A stretch of DNA of 64,000 nucleotides. Origin: Paenibacillus castaneae (GTDB lineage Bacteria > Bacillota > Bacilli > Paenibacillales > Paenibacillaceae). Positions 41,937-51,010 of this stretch are shown in pieces. The notes under the pieces were generated by a model. It saw only the letters and a program-made list of their open reading frames with translations. It did not search any database and was not told the origin of the DNA. The stretch covers positions 3,764,094 to 3,828,093 of the forward strand of contig NZ_KZ614144.1 in assembly GCF_002884445.1 (NCBI RefSeq). The letters run 5' to 3'. Position 1 is the first letter of the stretch; each line of letters begins with the position of its first letter. Position numbers and translations under genes: made by a program.

Positions 41937-43115
41937 ATGGCGTCTGATGCTGTTTTCATACATGATTTCAATTCAAACGGATATAAATTTGGTGAGGAGC
42001 ATCCATTCGATCCTCTTCGTCTTACTATTACAATCGATTTGCTTAAAGCAGTGGATGCTTTGAAAGAGGAACAGCTTGAAACTCCCCCTGCTTACTCAGA
42101 AGAGGAGCTGCTTTCACTTGTTCATCGTACTGACTATTTCAATGCTGTCAAACAATTGAGCGAGCAGCATAGCTATGAGGAAGGCAATGCGGTTGCAGAG
42201 CAATTCGGCCTGCATACAGAGGATACACCTTATTTCCCTGGCATCCACAAGGCAGCAATGACGATCGTCAGCGGCTCTGTAGCAGCCGCTGACGCGGTTA
42301 TGACAGGAAGAGCCAAGCATGCCTACCATCTTGCCGGAGGGCTTCATCATGCCTTTCCTGATCGCGCATCAGGCTTTTGCGTATACAATGACGCAGCTGT
42401 CGCTATCAAGCATATCCGACAAACGTATGGCGCACGCGTGTTGTATATCGACACTGATGTTCATCATGGAGATGGTGTGCAATGGGTTTTTTACGATGAT
42501 CCAGACGTTTGCACCTACTCGATTCATGAAACAGGCAAGTTTCTGTTTCCTGGAACTGGATTTGTGCATGAAAAGGGTATTGATCATGGCTTTGGCGCGT
42601 GCTTTAATGTGCCGCTTGAGCCTTATACGGAAGACGATTCATGGCTGGAGAGCTTTAATGTCACGATTCGCAAAGTGATAGCGGCTTTTAAACCGGATGT
42701 TATTATTAGCCAGCACGGCTGCGATGCACATGTGTTCGATCCACTCTCCCATGTTCATTGCAGCATGCGCATTTATGCTGAAATTCCAGCGATTATCCAT
42801 GAGCTGGCACACGAGCATACAGATGGTCGATGGATTGCTCTCGGAGGAGGAGGCTATGATATTTTTCGCGTGGTGCCAAGAGCGTGGTCGCTCGTTTGGC
42901 TTACGATGATTAATCATCCCATAGCTGAAGCCATTGCTGCAGGCATAGAGCTGCCGCTGCCCGAGAGCTGGCTCAAACATTGGAGCACCATTAGCCCCTT
43001 TGAGCTCCCTCCGCAGTGGCTCGACGATATTAACAGCATCGAGCCTATTCCGAGACGCGCTGAAATAACGGAGAAGAATAGAGTTATCCAAGCCATTGCC
43101 ATACAAGATTTATGA
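41937..43115 (+). CDS. acuC: AcuC NAD-independent protein deacetylase (class I HDAC fold)
   Basis: A 392-residue zinc deacetylase that reactivates acetylated AcsA. HDAC motifs: GGLHHAFPDRASGFCVYND, VLYIDTDVHHGDGVQW (His pair and Asp), QHGCDAH, and IALGGGGYD. The start at 41937 follows AGGAGG; an in-frame upstream ATG at 41868 lies inside the repeat and would translate repeat sequence. A terminator follows. Confidence 0.93.
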   Translation: MASDAVFIHDFNSNGYKFGEEHPFDPLRLTITIDLLKAVDALKEEQLETPPAYSEEELLSLVHRTDYFNAVKQLSEQHSYEEGNAVAEQFGLHTEDTPYFPGIHKAAMTIVSGSVAAADAVMTGRAKHAYHLAGGLHHAFPDRASGFCVYNDAAVAIKHIRQTYGARVLYIDTDVHHGDGVQWVFYDDPDVCTYSIHETGKFLFPGTGFVHEKGIDHGFGACFNVPLEPYTEDDSWLESFNVTIRKVIAAFKPDVIISQHGCDAHVFDPLSHVHCSMRIYAEIPAIIHELAHEHTDGRWIALGGGGYDIFRVVPRAWSLVWLTMINHPIAEAIAAGIELPLPESWLKHWSTISPFELPPQWLDDINSIEPIPRRAEITEKNRVIQAIAIQDL

Positions 43116-43145
43116 ATGCTGTTGGGCTTGGTGCCTCCAATCAAC

Positions 43146-43189
43146 AAAAAAAAGCAACAGCTTGGACAATTTCTCCATACTGTTGCTTT
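43146..43189. terminator. Bidirectional terminator acuC / mtnN
   Basis: AAAGCAACAG pairs with CTGTTGCTTT across a 19-nt loop; A-run before and TTTCTTT after. Confidence 0.8.
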
Positions 43190-43206
43190 CTTTATTGGGT
43201 GTTTTA

Positions 43207-43905
43207 TTAAGCGTGCTGAACAATATCATCAATAATCTGATAAGAGTTATTGGCAGCCGTCACAGTGAATTCCGAAAAATTCACATGGGCTGAACCATCC
43301 GCCTTGTCAGACATCGATCGAATAATAACGAATGGAATTTCATTCATATCGCATACTTGCGCCACCGAAGCGCCTTCCATCTCTGCGCATGCGCCTTGCA
43401 TCGTTTCATGCAGCAGCTTGACCGTCTCGCGGCTTGCAATAAATTGATCGCCTGACAGAACTTTTCCTTTCAGACTGCGTCCAGAAAAGAGACGTTCGCT
43501 TGCTGCGGCAGCAAGCTCGACTAATCGTTCATCTGCAGGAAATTCTGATCTAACGTGAAATGGAATGGTTCCGCGGGCAAAGCCAAGCGGCGAGCAATCC
43601 ATGTCATGCTGAATACAGCTTGTCGATACCACGATATCTCCTATGTTCAACTGCGGATCCACTGCTCCGGCCACACCGGTAAACAGAACAGAATCTGCGC
43701 CCAAATCAAGCAATATTTGTGTACATACAGCTGCATTGACTTTGCCTACACCAGATTTGCAGTAGATAACGGCTTTGCCATGAAGCGTGCCTTCGTAATA
43801 CGTTATTCCTGCTTTTGTAATCTCAGACACTACGTCCACATGCTCATGCAGCAATTCAATTTCTTCCGCCATAGCGCCTATAATTCCAATTTTAGCAAAC
43901 GACAT
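43207..43905 (-). CDS. mtnN: 5'-methylthioadenosine / S-adenosylhomocysteine nucleosidase
   Basis: A 232-residue Pfs enzyme that splits MTA and SAH for methyl-cycle salvage. Motifs: GIIGAMAEEIELL with catalytic Glu, SGVGKVNAAV, FTGVAGAVDP, GDQFIAS, AEMEGASVAQVC, and IRSMSDKADG with catalytic Asp. It starts 5 nt after the ccpA stop, its GGAGG lying within the last ccpA codons, so the two are coupled. motPS occupy this place in B. subtilis. Confidence 0.96.
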   Translation of the reverse strand: MSFAKIGIIGAMAEEIELLHEHVDVVSEITKAGITYYEGTLHGKAVIYCKSGVGKVNAAVCTQILLDLGADSVLFTGVAGAVDPQLNIGDIVVSTSCIQHDMDCSPLGFARGTIPFHVRSEFPADERLVELAAAASERLFSGRSLKGKVLSGDQFIASRETVKLLHETMQGACAEMEGASVAQVCDMNEIPFVIIRSMSDKADGSAHVNFSEFTVTAANNSYQIIDDIVQHA

Positions 43906-43910
43906 TTTTT

Positions 43911-44915
43911 CTATATTCCTCCGACTGATTGACGTTGAACTATCTCATGCGGAAGCACGACTTTGGACTCGTCAACATTTTCCTTCTTCATCAGTTTCGT
44001 CAGCAAGCGCATTGAAACCGCACCGATATCATACATCGGCTGAGCTACAGCAGAAAGCTGCGGACGGACCATGGATGCCATACGGCTATTATCAACACTA
44101 ATGACCGAGATATCGTCAGGCACTCTTAGGCCTGCATCCTGAATGCTGTGAATAGCTCCAATCGCCATTTCATCCGTTGCCGAAAATACAGCTGTCGGAC
44201 GCTCGTCCAGCTCAATGAAATATTTCATCGCGTCTGCACCTGATTCATAACGGTAATTGCCAATCCGCACTAAAGTATCGTCATATGCAATACCAGCTGA
44301 TTCCAGCGCATTCTTATAGCCTTGGAATCTCGCATAACCGATTGATGGGTCCTGAAGCGTACCGCTGATCATTGCGATTCGTTTATGGCCTTGCTCGAGC
44401 AGCAGCTTAACAGCATCAAACGCCGCTTCCTCATGATTAATGTCGACAGAAGGAATTTGCCCGCTTTCGTCTGACGTAGCGCATAATACGATCGGAACAT
44501 TAGCTGTTTTGAAAGCTTGCAGATGCTCTTCCGTAACTGCACCGCCCATGAATAACAATCCGTCTACCTGTTTCTCCAATAGCGTGTTGATAACACGGAT
44601 TTCTTTATCCTTCTTCTTATCGGCATTACACAAAATTATATTGTAATGGTACATATTTGCAATATCTTCAATACCGCGAGCTACCTCTGCAAAAATAGCG
44701 TTAGAGATATCGGGAATAACTACGCCTACTGTTGTCGTCTTCTTGCTTGCGAGACCGCGTGCTACCGCGTTCGGACGATATCCTAGCCGTTCAATTGCTT
44801 CAAATACTTTCTTCCTTGTTGCTGGTTTCACATTGGGATTGCTGTTCACAACCCTAGAAACCGTAGCCATTGACACTCCTGCTTCTCTTGCTACATCATA
44901 AATAGTTACCGTCAC
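43911..44915 (-). CDS. ccpA: Catabolite control protein A, GTG start
   Basis: LacI-family master regulator of carbon catabolite control, binding cre sites with HPr-Ser46-[23 protein letters not shown] helix-turn-helix, [15 protein letters not shown] hinge, and a periplasmic-binding-like core. GTG at 44915 follows GGAGAG by 7 nt and gives 334 residues, the B. subtilis length; in-frame ATGs at 44930 and 44960 overlap or precede the ribosome binding site. Followed by mtnN. Confidence 0.94.
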   Translation of the reverse strand: MTVTIYDVAREAGVSMATVSRVVNSNPNVKPATRKKVFEAIERLGYRPNAVARGLASKKTTTVGVVIPDISNAIFAEVARGIEDIANMYHYNIILCNADKKKDKEIRVINTLLEKQVDGLLFMGGAVTEEHLQAFKTANVPIVLCATSDESGQIPSVDINHEEAAFDAVKLLLEQGHKRIAMISGTLQDPSIGYARFQGYKNALESAGIAYDDTLVRIGNYRYESGADAMKYFIELDERPTAVFSATDEMAIGAIHSIQDAGLRVPDDISVISVDNSRMASMVRPQLSAVAQPMYDIGAVSMRLLTKLMKKENVDESKVVLPHEIVQRQSVGGI

Positions 44916-45156
44916 ATTGCTTCTCTCCATTAGCTCAGATTTATTATTTACGTACGCCACATATTAACGTAATCATAGCATAAAGGGATTGGCAACGCAA
45001 AACAAAAGGCGGCAAAAACCGTGATACTCCAAGCTTTCATTGATTTTTCATGAATTATTCACAAGTCATGTTTTACCTTATTTTACATAATTATTACGAG
45101 AAGTTCTGGAATTAAGAAATTTACTTCTATGTCGTTGAACTAGGTATACACAAAAT

Positions 45157-45222
45157 GACACCCTCTATTATTCATCAGAATAACTAATGAGTTATTCAAA
45201 AGAATATATAAAGGGTGTGTTC
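45157..45222. other. Nested inverted repeats upstream of ccpA
   Basis: ACACCCT ... AGGGTGT encloses the perfect hairpin GAATAACT-AATG-AGTTATTC. It is just downstream of the zinc-ribbon gene stop and ~240 nt upstream of ccpA. A terminator role for the minus-strand gene is possible, though no long T-run follows. The remaining 44916-45156 is A/T-rich with no clear ORF. Confidence 0.4.
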
Positions 45223-45229
45223 AAGTCCT

Positions 45230-45676
45230 CTATGTACGCAGCGTTCGCCTACTTAATTGCTCTAGTCTTTTCTTTAAATCTTGAATCCATGCTTCATCAT
45301 TAAGCGACTGGGCTAGCAAATACAAATCCAGCAGTTTGTTGATTCGTTTCTCAATCAATCTCTCTACGGCAGGCTGGTCCATCATGCCCTTGCCAGCCTT
45401 CGCCTCCACCAACAAATTTGCCCATTCATTGCATTCATTAAAAAGGAAAGTTTGTTTATCTGGCTCGGCTCCAAGCTGGGAGATCAATCCCGTTAAATCT
45501 GGTTTTACCTCAGGAAATACCTCACTCCTGTTGCAGGCCGTGCAGGAGTAGATCGGAACGTTATCGATTTCCACCTTCCCTGAGTAAATAACTGTGCGCA
45601 GTTTCATCTTCATGATGTCACCACAATGACACCGCTTGTGCAAAATGGTCCACTCCTTCTTATAGCAGTTGAGCAT
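45230..45676 (-). CDS. Small zinc-ribbon-like protein, hypothetical
   Basis: Probably 148 residues. The N-terminal part has CHCG and, ~30 residues on, CTAC, a YgiT-like four-cysteine zinc ribbon separated by a beta hairpin (KLRTVIYSGKVEIDNVPIY). The C-terminal half is helical (FNECNEWANLLVEAKAG, VERLIEKRINKLLDLYLLA). Function unknown. The start is unclear: GTTAGAG precedes ATG 45676; the frame is open to 45877. The upstream region 45677-45938 shows nothing else recognisable. Confidence 0.6.
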   Translation of the reverse strand: MLNCYKKEWTILHKRCHCGDIMKMKLRTVIYSGKVEIDNVPIYSCTACNRSEVFPEVKPDLTGLISQLGAEPDKQTFLFNECNEWANLLVEAKAGKGMMDQPAVERLIEKRINKLLDLYLLAQSLNDEAWIQDLKKRLEQLSRRTLRT

Positions 45677-45938
45677 CTCTAACAGAGTTATATGATATAA
45701 ATGATTCGACCTTTTTCGCGAAAATCCCTGCTTCGTTCTGTATGTAATTTTTGCTACTTGTAACTGGCTAATAATGAATATGTATGATCCAGTAAGAGGA
45801 GATAATTCTCCAAATCCAGCCGATTGGAGACACCGCTGCAATGGACCTCCAGATAGCCGCCCAGATACAAGATACAATTATTCCGCACATCAGGCGGATA
45901 AGTCTAACCTAACGAAATGAAGGATAGACAGCGTTTGT

Positions 45939-45967
45939 TTGCTTCATCGTTTCACCTTCGTTACAAT
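45939..45967 (+). promoter_or_regulatory. SigA promoter of the DJ-1/PfpI gene
   Basis: TTGCTT (45939-45944), 17 nt, TACAAT (45962-45967); 33 nt before the GTG start. Confidence 0.7.
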
Positions 45968-46000
45968 GATAGAGATATTTTATAGATGGAGGGGAATAGC

Positions 46001-46531
46001 GTGTCATTGCAAAACAAAACGGTCATCTGCTTGCTGGACGACGAATTTGAAGATTTAGAGCTATGGTATCCCGTTTACCGTGTTCGCGAAGCAGGTGCTA
46101 CCGTGCTTTATGCAGGTCCGGAAAAAGGAAAAAAACATATTGGCAAATATGGCGTGCCAGCTGTGGCTGATCTGTCTTTTGATGAGGTGAACAGCGAGGA
46201 TGTCATCGGTTTGCTTGTACCTGGAGGTTGGGCTCCCGATAAGCTGCGCCGTTATCCGAAAGTACTGCAGCTTGTACAAGAGCTAAATGCGGCTAATAAG
46301 CCGATTGGTCAAATTTGTCACGCAGGCTGGGTTCTAGTCTCGGCAAAAATCTTAGAAGGGCGTAAAGTAACCTCTACACCCGGTATTCGTGATGATATGG
46401 AAAATGCAGGCGCCACATGGTTTGATGAGGCAGTCGTCGTAGACGGGAACCTCATATCTGCTAGACGCCCGCCAGATCTCCCTCCGTATGCCAAAGCTTT
46501 CGTAGATGCATTAGAACAGCGAATGGTTTAA
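46001..46531 (+). CDS. DJ-1/PfpI family protein, GTG start
   Basis: A ~176-residue PfpI-like protein: VICLLDDEFEDLELWYPV with the conserved Glu, LLVPGGWAPDKLRR, and QICHAGWVLVSA with the nucleophile-elbow Cys and adjacent His. Relatives (YraA, YfkM, PfpI) act in general stress, as proteases or deglycases. GTG at 46001 lies 6 nt from GGAGGGG. Its stop lies in a palindrome shared with ptsI. Confidence 0.88.
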   Translation: MSLQNKTVICLLDDEFEDLELWYPVYRVREAGATVLYAGPEKGKKHIGKYGVPAVADLSFDEVNSEDVIGLLVPGGWAPDKLRRYPKVLQLVQELNAANKPIGQICHAGWVLVSAKILEGRKVTSTPGIRDDMENAGATWFDEAVVVDGNLISARRPPDLPPYAKAFVDALEQRMV

Positions 46532-46543
46532 CCATTCGCTGTT
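46515..46543. terminator. Palindromic terminator containing both convergent stop codons
   Basis: AACAGCGAATGGTT and its exact inverse AACCATTCGCTGTT flank a single T. The stop codons of the DJ-1 gene (plus) and ptsI (minus) fall in its centre and overlap by 4 nt; both proteins end by reading the same palindrome. TTTT follows on the plus side only as GTTTTG. Confidence 0.7.
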
Positions 46544-48270
46544 TTGTGGTCTATTGCCTTCATAAAGCCATTCAAATGTTCTAAAATTTCGGTACTGGTT
46601 CGACACCCGAACAACTTCTCATATACAGCCCGGCTGTCCTCCTGCGTCGTGCAAAGCAATCTTTCCTTCACAAGCAGTATGGAATGCGAGGACATGCTAA
46701 GCTCATCTACATCAAGGCTAAGCCAAATCGGCAGCGCTCTTAAATCACCTGCCAGCTCTCCGCATACACCTACCGTAATCCCTTTTCGTTTAGCGGCATC
46801 AACCGTCATCTGCAGCATACGGATTAATGCAGGATGATACGGCTCATATAAATGCGATATTTCTTCATTCATCCGATCCACTGCTAATGTAAATTGAACT
46901 AAATCATTGGTTCCAATACTGAAGAAATCAACCTCTTCCGCCAGCAAATCAGCAATCATGACCGCGGCAGGCACTTCAATCATAATTCCGATTTTCATGC
47001 TTCTGTCATAAGGAATGCCTGCTTGCTCAAGCTCGCCCTTCGCCTCATTCAGTACCGCTATTGCTGCTCTTACCTCGTCAACAGAAGAAATTAGCGGAAA
47101 CATCAGCTTGATCTGCCCGTAGCAGCTTGCCCGTAATATGGCGCGAAGCTGAGTTTTGAACAAATCTTGTCGATCAAGCGAAATACGAATAGCTCTATAG
47201 CCTAAGAATGGATTATCTTCCTCCGGAAGCTCGAAATAGTCGAGCTGCTTGTCACCGCCAACATCCAAAGTACGAATAACGAGTGGCTCGCCGCCAAGCT
47301 TCTCAGCTACACTGCGATAAACCTCGAATTGTTCCTCTTCCATTGGAAAACGATGCCGATCCATATACAAAAACTCCGTTCGGAAAAGGCCGACGCCATG
47401 AGCTCCGCTCGACAATGCAATTTCAAGCTCCTTGTAAGAGCTGATATTTGCTGCTAGCTCCAACGTCTTGCCGTCAGGGGTGATGGAAATATGGTGTGCA
47501 ATGTCGTGCAGCTTCTTCTTCGCCTCTTCTTGCCGAATGTGAAGCTCGGTATAGGCATCGATAATATGCTCCGCTGGATCGATGAACAGCGACCCATCAC
47601 TTCCGTCAATAATTATGGTTTGGCCTGTTTGAATCGGCTCTGGAAGCTTCGGCTCAACGCCCACAACAAGCGGCACGCCTAATGCACGCGCCATTATGGC
47701 GGAATGTGAGGTCGTGCTTCCAGCAAGCGTTACAATGCCAAGCACATGCTTTGGATTAATATGAGCAAGCTGTGAAGGAGAAAGCTCTTTGGCGATGAGG
47801 ATAAATGGCTGTGTATCCGACGGCAGCGTAATTTCTGGAGCGCCAAGCAAATGCTTCAGCAATCGGTTTCCTACATCCTTAATATCAAGAGCTCTTTCTT
47901 TCATATATTCATCATCCAGCAGATCAAACATCGTTACAAAATGATCAATAGCTTCCTTAACAGCTACCTCAGCAGCTTTATACTGACGCTGGATGATGCC
48001 TTGTATTTCATTCATAAAAACAGGATCGTCCAAAATGGCTATATGAGCATCGAATATATGGGTTTCCTCCGAGCCGACAACATCTCTCAGATCATCCTTG
48101 ATCTGTTCAATTTCCGACTTGGATGTACGAATGCCTTCGTACACACGTTCGAACTCGCGGGCAAAATCGGCAACATCTATCTTTTGCTCCGGCAGCTCCC
48201 ACTCCCAATTAGGAAGCACAAACGATCTCCCAATCGCTATGCCTGCAGACGCTCCTATACCTTGAATCAT
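46528..48270 (-). CDS. ptsI: PTS enzyme I
   Basis: A 580-residue phosphoenolpyruvate-protein phosphotransferase, the first PTS step. N-terminal HPr-binding and phosphohistidine domain with His189 in GSTTSHSAIMARALG; C-terminal PEP-binding barrel with FRTEFLYMDR, GTNDLVQFTLAVDR and CGELAGD (active Cys). The start overlaps the EIICBA stop by 4 nt. In B. subtilis ptsH lies between ptsG and ptsI; it is missing here. Confidence 0.96.
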   Translation of the reverse strand: MIQGIGASAGIAIGRSFVLPNWEWELPEQKIDVADFAREFERVYEGIRTSKSEIEQIKDDLRDVVGSEETHIFDAHIAILDDPVFMNEIQGIIQRQYKAAEVAVKEAIDHFVTMFDLLDDEYMKERALDIKDVGNRLLKHLLGAPEITLPSDTQPFILIAKELSPSQLAHINPKHVLGIVTLAGSTTSHSAIMARALGVPLVVGVEPKLPEPIQTGQTIIIDGSDGSLFIDPAEHIIDAYTELHIRQEEAKKKLHDIAHHISITPDGKTLELAANISSYKELEIALSSGAHGVGLFRTEFLYMDRHRFPMEEEQFEVYRSVAEKLGGEPLVIRTLDVGGDKQLDYFELPEEDNPFLGYRAIRISLDRQDLFKTQLRAILRASCYGQIKLMFPLISSVDEVRAAIAVLNEAKGELEQAGIPYDRSMKIGIMIEVPAAVMIADLLAEEVDFFSIGTNDLVQFTLAVDRMNEEISHLYEPYHPALIRMLQMTVDAAKRKGITVGVCGELAGDLRALPIWLSLDVDELSMSSHSILLVKERLLCTTQEDSRAVYEKLFGCRTSTEILEHLNGFMKAIDHKTANG

Positions 48271-50153
48271 TGTGTTTCCCCTCCACTATTTCTCTCTTTC
48301 AGTACAACTGACATTACCGAGGACTGTCCTTTTTTCACCGCTTTGAACGGTGCGAAGCGCCATGAGTGTACAAGATCAGAATTCGTGATGACCATTGGTG
48401 TAGCCAGCGACTTGCTTTCCTTGCGGATTCGTTGCAAGTCAAACTGAATGAGGAGCATGCCTGGCGTCACCTCGTCGCCTTCTTTCACGACTGCCTTGAA
48501 ATAAGCTTTGCCCGCGAGTCTGGACGTTTCGATACCGATATGCAGAAGCACCTCTAGCCCCTCTGGCGTTAATATGCCAATGGCATGCATAGTCGGATAA
48601 ATATGAATAACTTTACCTTTCACTGGCGATACAAGTTCACCTTTGTCCGGTATAAAGGCAACGCCTTGCCCTACAAGCTTGCCGGCAAAAATCGGATCCG
48701 GAACCTCTTCGAGCGGAATCATGCGTCCCTGCATAGGAGAATGGAACAGTACCTGTGCTTGGTCGCGATGTATGGTTTTGACCATTTCCTCGCGAATAAG
48801 CTCAGAAAACGTTCCGAAGACAACCTGAACATGTCCCCCTCCAAGTCGAATTACGCCTGCTGCTCCGAGATTTCGAAGAGCATTTACATCAAGCAGCTTC
48901 TCGTCCGAAACTTTAAGCCGCAATCTCGTAATGCATGACTCCATCCTCTCAATATTTTGCTTGCCGCCAATGGCTTGCAAGATGAGTGGAGCGCGATAAG
49001 GGATATCCCCTGCCCATTCGTCAAGCTGCGAGCCTTCTTCGCGGCCGGGTGTCGGAATGCGGAAGCGGCGAATGGCCCAACGAAATAAGAAATAATAAAC
49101 GAAGCCAACTACAATACCAATCGGTATGATGAGCCACCCGCGCGTTGCCAGATGCTCATTAATAGCGAAATCAATCGCCCCTGCCGAGAATGAGAAGCCG
49201 TGCCTTATGCCTAGCTCGTAGGTCAGCCACATAATAATGCCGGACAGAATAGCATGTACGACATAGAGATAAGGAGCCACGAACAAAAACGCAAACTCCA
49301 CCGGCTCGGTTACACCGGTTAGAAATGATGCTAATGCCGCGTATAGAAACGTTTTTCGGATTTTGGGCTTTAAATCCTCGCGAGCTTCATGAATAATCGC
49401 GAAAGCGATAGCTGGCAAAGCGAACATCATCGTGGGATATAATCCCGCCATGAACGCACCGGCAGTTGGGTCTCCTGCAAAGAAGCGCGGCAAATCGCCA
49501 TACACCATATTACCAGCAGGTGTTTCATAGCTGCCGATTTGAAACCAAAATACATGACTGACTAAATGATGAAGGCCAAAAACAACCAAAATCCGATGTA
49601 CGAAGCCGTATAAAAAAACACCAAAGCCGCCACCCGATGCAGCAATTTCACCAAGCTTAATAAGCATTTGCTGCAAGTAAGGTGCGAACCTTATCATACC
49701 TATGGAGAAAAACAAAGAAATAAAACTAACAAATAATGGTACGAACCGAGGCCCTCCAAAAAACTGTATGTACTCCGGAAGTTTTAAGCTCTTTAATCGT
49801 TCATGACTTACACCTGCCAAAATACCGATTAGAGATCCAATAAGAACGGTTGGTTCAATCGGAACTTCTGCTGTCCCCGTAATACCGCTATAAATGATCA
49901 TGCCCAGCAGCGCAGCCATGCCGGCAGCGAGAGCATTTCCAGTTAATCCTAGAGATATGCCCAGGGCAAATATATATGGCAGAAACGTAAAAATCGTTTC
50001 ACTAGCCGTTACTAAATAACCCTCCATGCCTGGCAGTCCTATGTAATCCCAGGGGAGTTTGCTTAAACTCAAAAAAATTGCCGCCCCCGGCAATACAATC
50101 ATCGGCAGCATAAATGCTCTGCCGAGCTGCTGCAGGCTTCCTATGAAAATCAT
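48267..50153 (-). CDS. PTS EIICBA transporter, glucose/N-acetylglucosamine family
   Basis: A ~628-residue three-domain permease. EIIC (~1-365, ~10 TM helices, with LHHLVSHVFWFQIG and GVTEPVEFAF). EIIB (~390-465) with phosphorylated Cys408 in MESCITRLRL. EIIA (~470-600) with His524 in TMHAIG and active His539 in VLLHIGIET. It imports and phosphorylates a hexose. Glucose (PtsG) and GlcNAc (NagE) cannot be separated by eye. The C-terminal ~40 residues (SLATPMVITNSDLVHSW) are a usual EIIA ending. Tandem ATGs at 50156/50153 follow GGGAGG; the second has better spacing. Confidence 0.92.
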   Translation of the reverse strand: MIFIGSLQQLGRAFMLPMIVLPGAAIFLSLSKLPWDYIGLPGMEGYLVTASETIFTFLPYIFALGISLGLTGNALAAGMAALLGMIIYSGITGTAEVPIEPTVLIGSLIGILAGVSHERLKSLKLPEYIQFFGGPRFVPLFVSFISLFFSIGMIRFAPYLQQMLIKLGEIAASGGGFGVFLYGFVHRILVVFGLHHLVSHVFWFQIGSYETPAGNMVYGDLPRFFAGDPTAGAFMAGLYPTMMFALPAIAFAIIHEAREDLKPKIRKTFLYAALASFLTGVTEPVEFAFLFVAPYLYVVHAILSGIIMWLTYELGIRHGFSFSAGAIDFAINEHLATRGWLIIPIGIVVGFVYYFLFRWAIRRFRIPTPGREEGSQLDEWAGDIPYRAPLILQAIGGKQNIERMESCITRLRLKVSDEKLLDVNALRNLGAAGVIRLGGGHVQVVFGTFSELIREEMVKTIHRDQAQVLFHSPMQGRMIPLEEVPDPIFAGKLVGQGVAFIPDKGELVSPVKGKVIHIYPTMHAIGILTPEGLEVLLHIGIETSRLAGKAYFKAVVKEGDEVTPGMLLIQFDLQRIRKESKSLATPMVITNSDLVHSWRFAPFKAVKKGQSSVMSVVLKERNSGGETQ

Positions 50154-50182
50154 CATACACCTCCCTAATAAATATTATATAA

Positions 50183-50217
50183 CGATGTTAAGCGTTTGCT
50201 AAGTTTTTGTCAAAATA
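50183..50217 (-). promoter_or_regulatory. Possible EIICBA promoter with weak cre-like core
   Basis: Minus strand TTGACA, 17 nt, TAACAT. The spacer holds AGCAAACGCTTAAC, which shares the central CG and half of the cre consensus but has several mismatches on the right side. No transcriptional antiterminator (RAT-type) hairpin is seen before the gene. Confidence 0.35.
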
Positions 50218-50242
50218 AAAAGGCGAGCCGTGAAGGCCCGCC
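50211..50242 (-). terminator. Terminator after the Gln/Ser/Gly-rich gene
   Basis: Minus strand GGCGGGCC-TTCAC-GGCTCGCC, then TTTTTATTTTG. It abuts the EIICBA promoter region. Confidence 0.85.
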
Positions 50243-50280
50243 AATGTTGATGATTCTTTTCTTCATGTTTAAAAACGATG

Positions 50281-50967
50281 TTAACGATTTCCGCCGGAGT
50301 ATGCTGCGCTGTTTGCTTGCCAGCCTATTTGAGAAATAACGGGCCCAGCTTGTTGATAAGCATTCGTCGCCTCATATACCGGATGGATGGATGTGTTCGA
50401 ATGCGTTGGCGTCATGCCGCCATAGTTTTGTTGGCCATACGATTGCGATTGACCGCCATATTGGTTAGCAGATTGGCTATATTGCCCCATTTGCCCCATC
50501 GAATGGGATTGGCCGCCATAACCAGATCCTGCTTGTTGTGAATACTGTGTTCCGTAACCAAAATGCGATGCTTGCGGCTGATGATAGTTATGCTGGTTGT
50601 CTGGGCCAGCTTGATAGCCAACATGCGCGATTACTGGACCAACGCTGCCAAATGCAGTAGCAGGAGACTGGGCGTAGCTTTGAACCGGTTGATGCGAATT
50701 GAATGAATTGTTCGTTCCTACCGGTTGCGAGAAATGGTTATAGCTAGACGGGGTATAGTGCTGCGCGCCTTGGCTGTAAGAATTTGACGCTTGATAACCG
50801 CCCGGCGTATTCGAAACAATGGAGTTCGTTTGTCTGCCGAAAGTCGGTTGGCTGAGCTGTCCTTGATAATGCGATTGTACGAAGCCAGTCGGCTCGAATT
50901 GATTGCCTTGGTTCAGGAAGCTCTGTTGTCCTTGGTAGTTACCCGGTTGTTGCGACAATTGATTCAC
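50281..50967 (-). CDS. Low-complexity Gln/Ser/Gly/Tyr-rich protein, GTG start
   Basis: A ~228-residue protein made largely of Q, S, G, N, Y and H, without hydrophobic segments or signal peptide. It starts VNQLSQQPGNYQGQQ at a GTG 7 nt after AGGAGG; an ATG at 50994 lies upstream of that site. Two short related motifs stand out: VGPVIAHVGYQAG near residue 108 and AGPVISQIGWQAN near residue 207. The composition resembles spore-coat or prion-like disordered proteins. Composition-driven, so homology is uncertain. I do not recognise the family. Monocistronic with own terminator. Confidence 0.7.
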   Translation of the reverse strand: MNQLSQQPGNYQGQQSFLNQGNQFEPTGFVQSHYQGQLSQPTFGRQTNSIVSNTPGGYQASNSYSQGAQHYTPSSYNHFSQPVGTNNSFNSHQPVQSYAQSPATAFGSVGPVIAHVGYQAGPDNQHNYHQPQASHFGYGTQYSQQAGSGYGGQSHSMGQMGQYSQSANQYGGQSQSYGQQNYGGMTPTHSNTSIHPVYEATNAYQQAGPVISQIGWQANSAAYSGGNR

Positions 50968-51010
50968 GTCGTATCCTCCTTGGATTACAATCATAATGTG
51001 TCCTTAAGTC

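Noticed and set aside
43116..43206. motP/motS genes as in B. subtilis near ccpA
   Set aside because: Only a terminator lies between acuC and mtnN; no flagellar stator sequence is present.
45677..45877. 68-residue extension of the zinc-ribbon protein
   Set aside because: No SD at the upstream ATG and no domain-like sequence; the frame is open by chance or covers the promoter.
50183..50217. Strong cre site before EIICBA
   Set aside because: Only the central CG and left half agree; several mismatches on the right, so listed only as a weak possibility.
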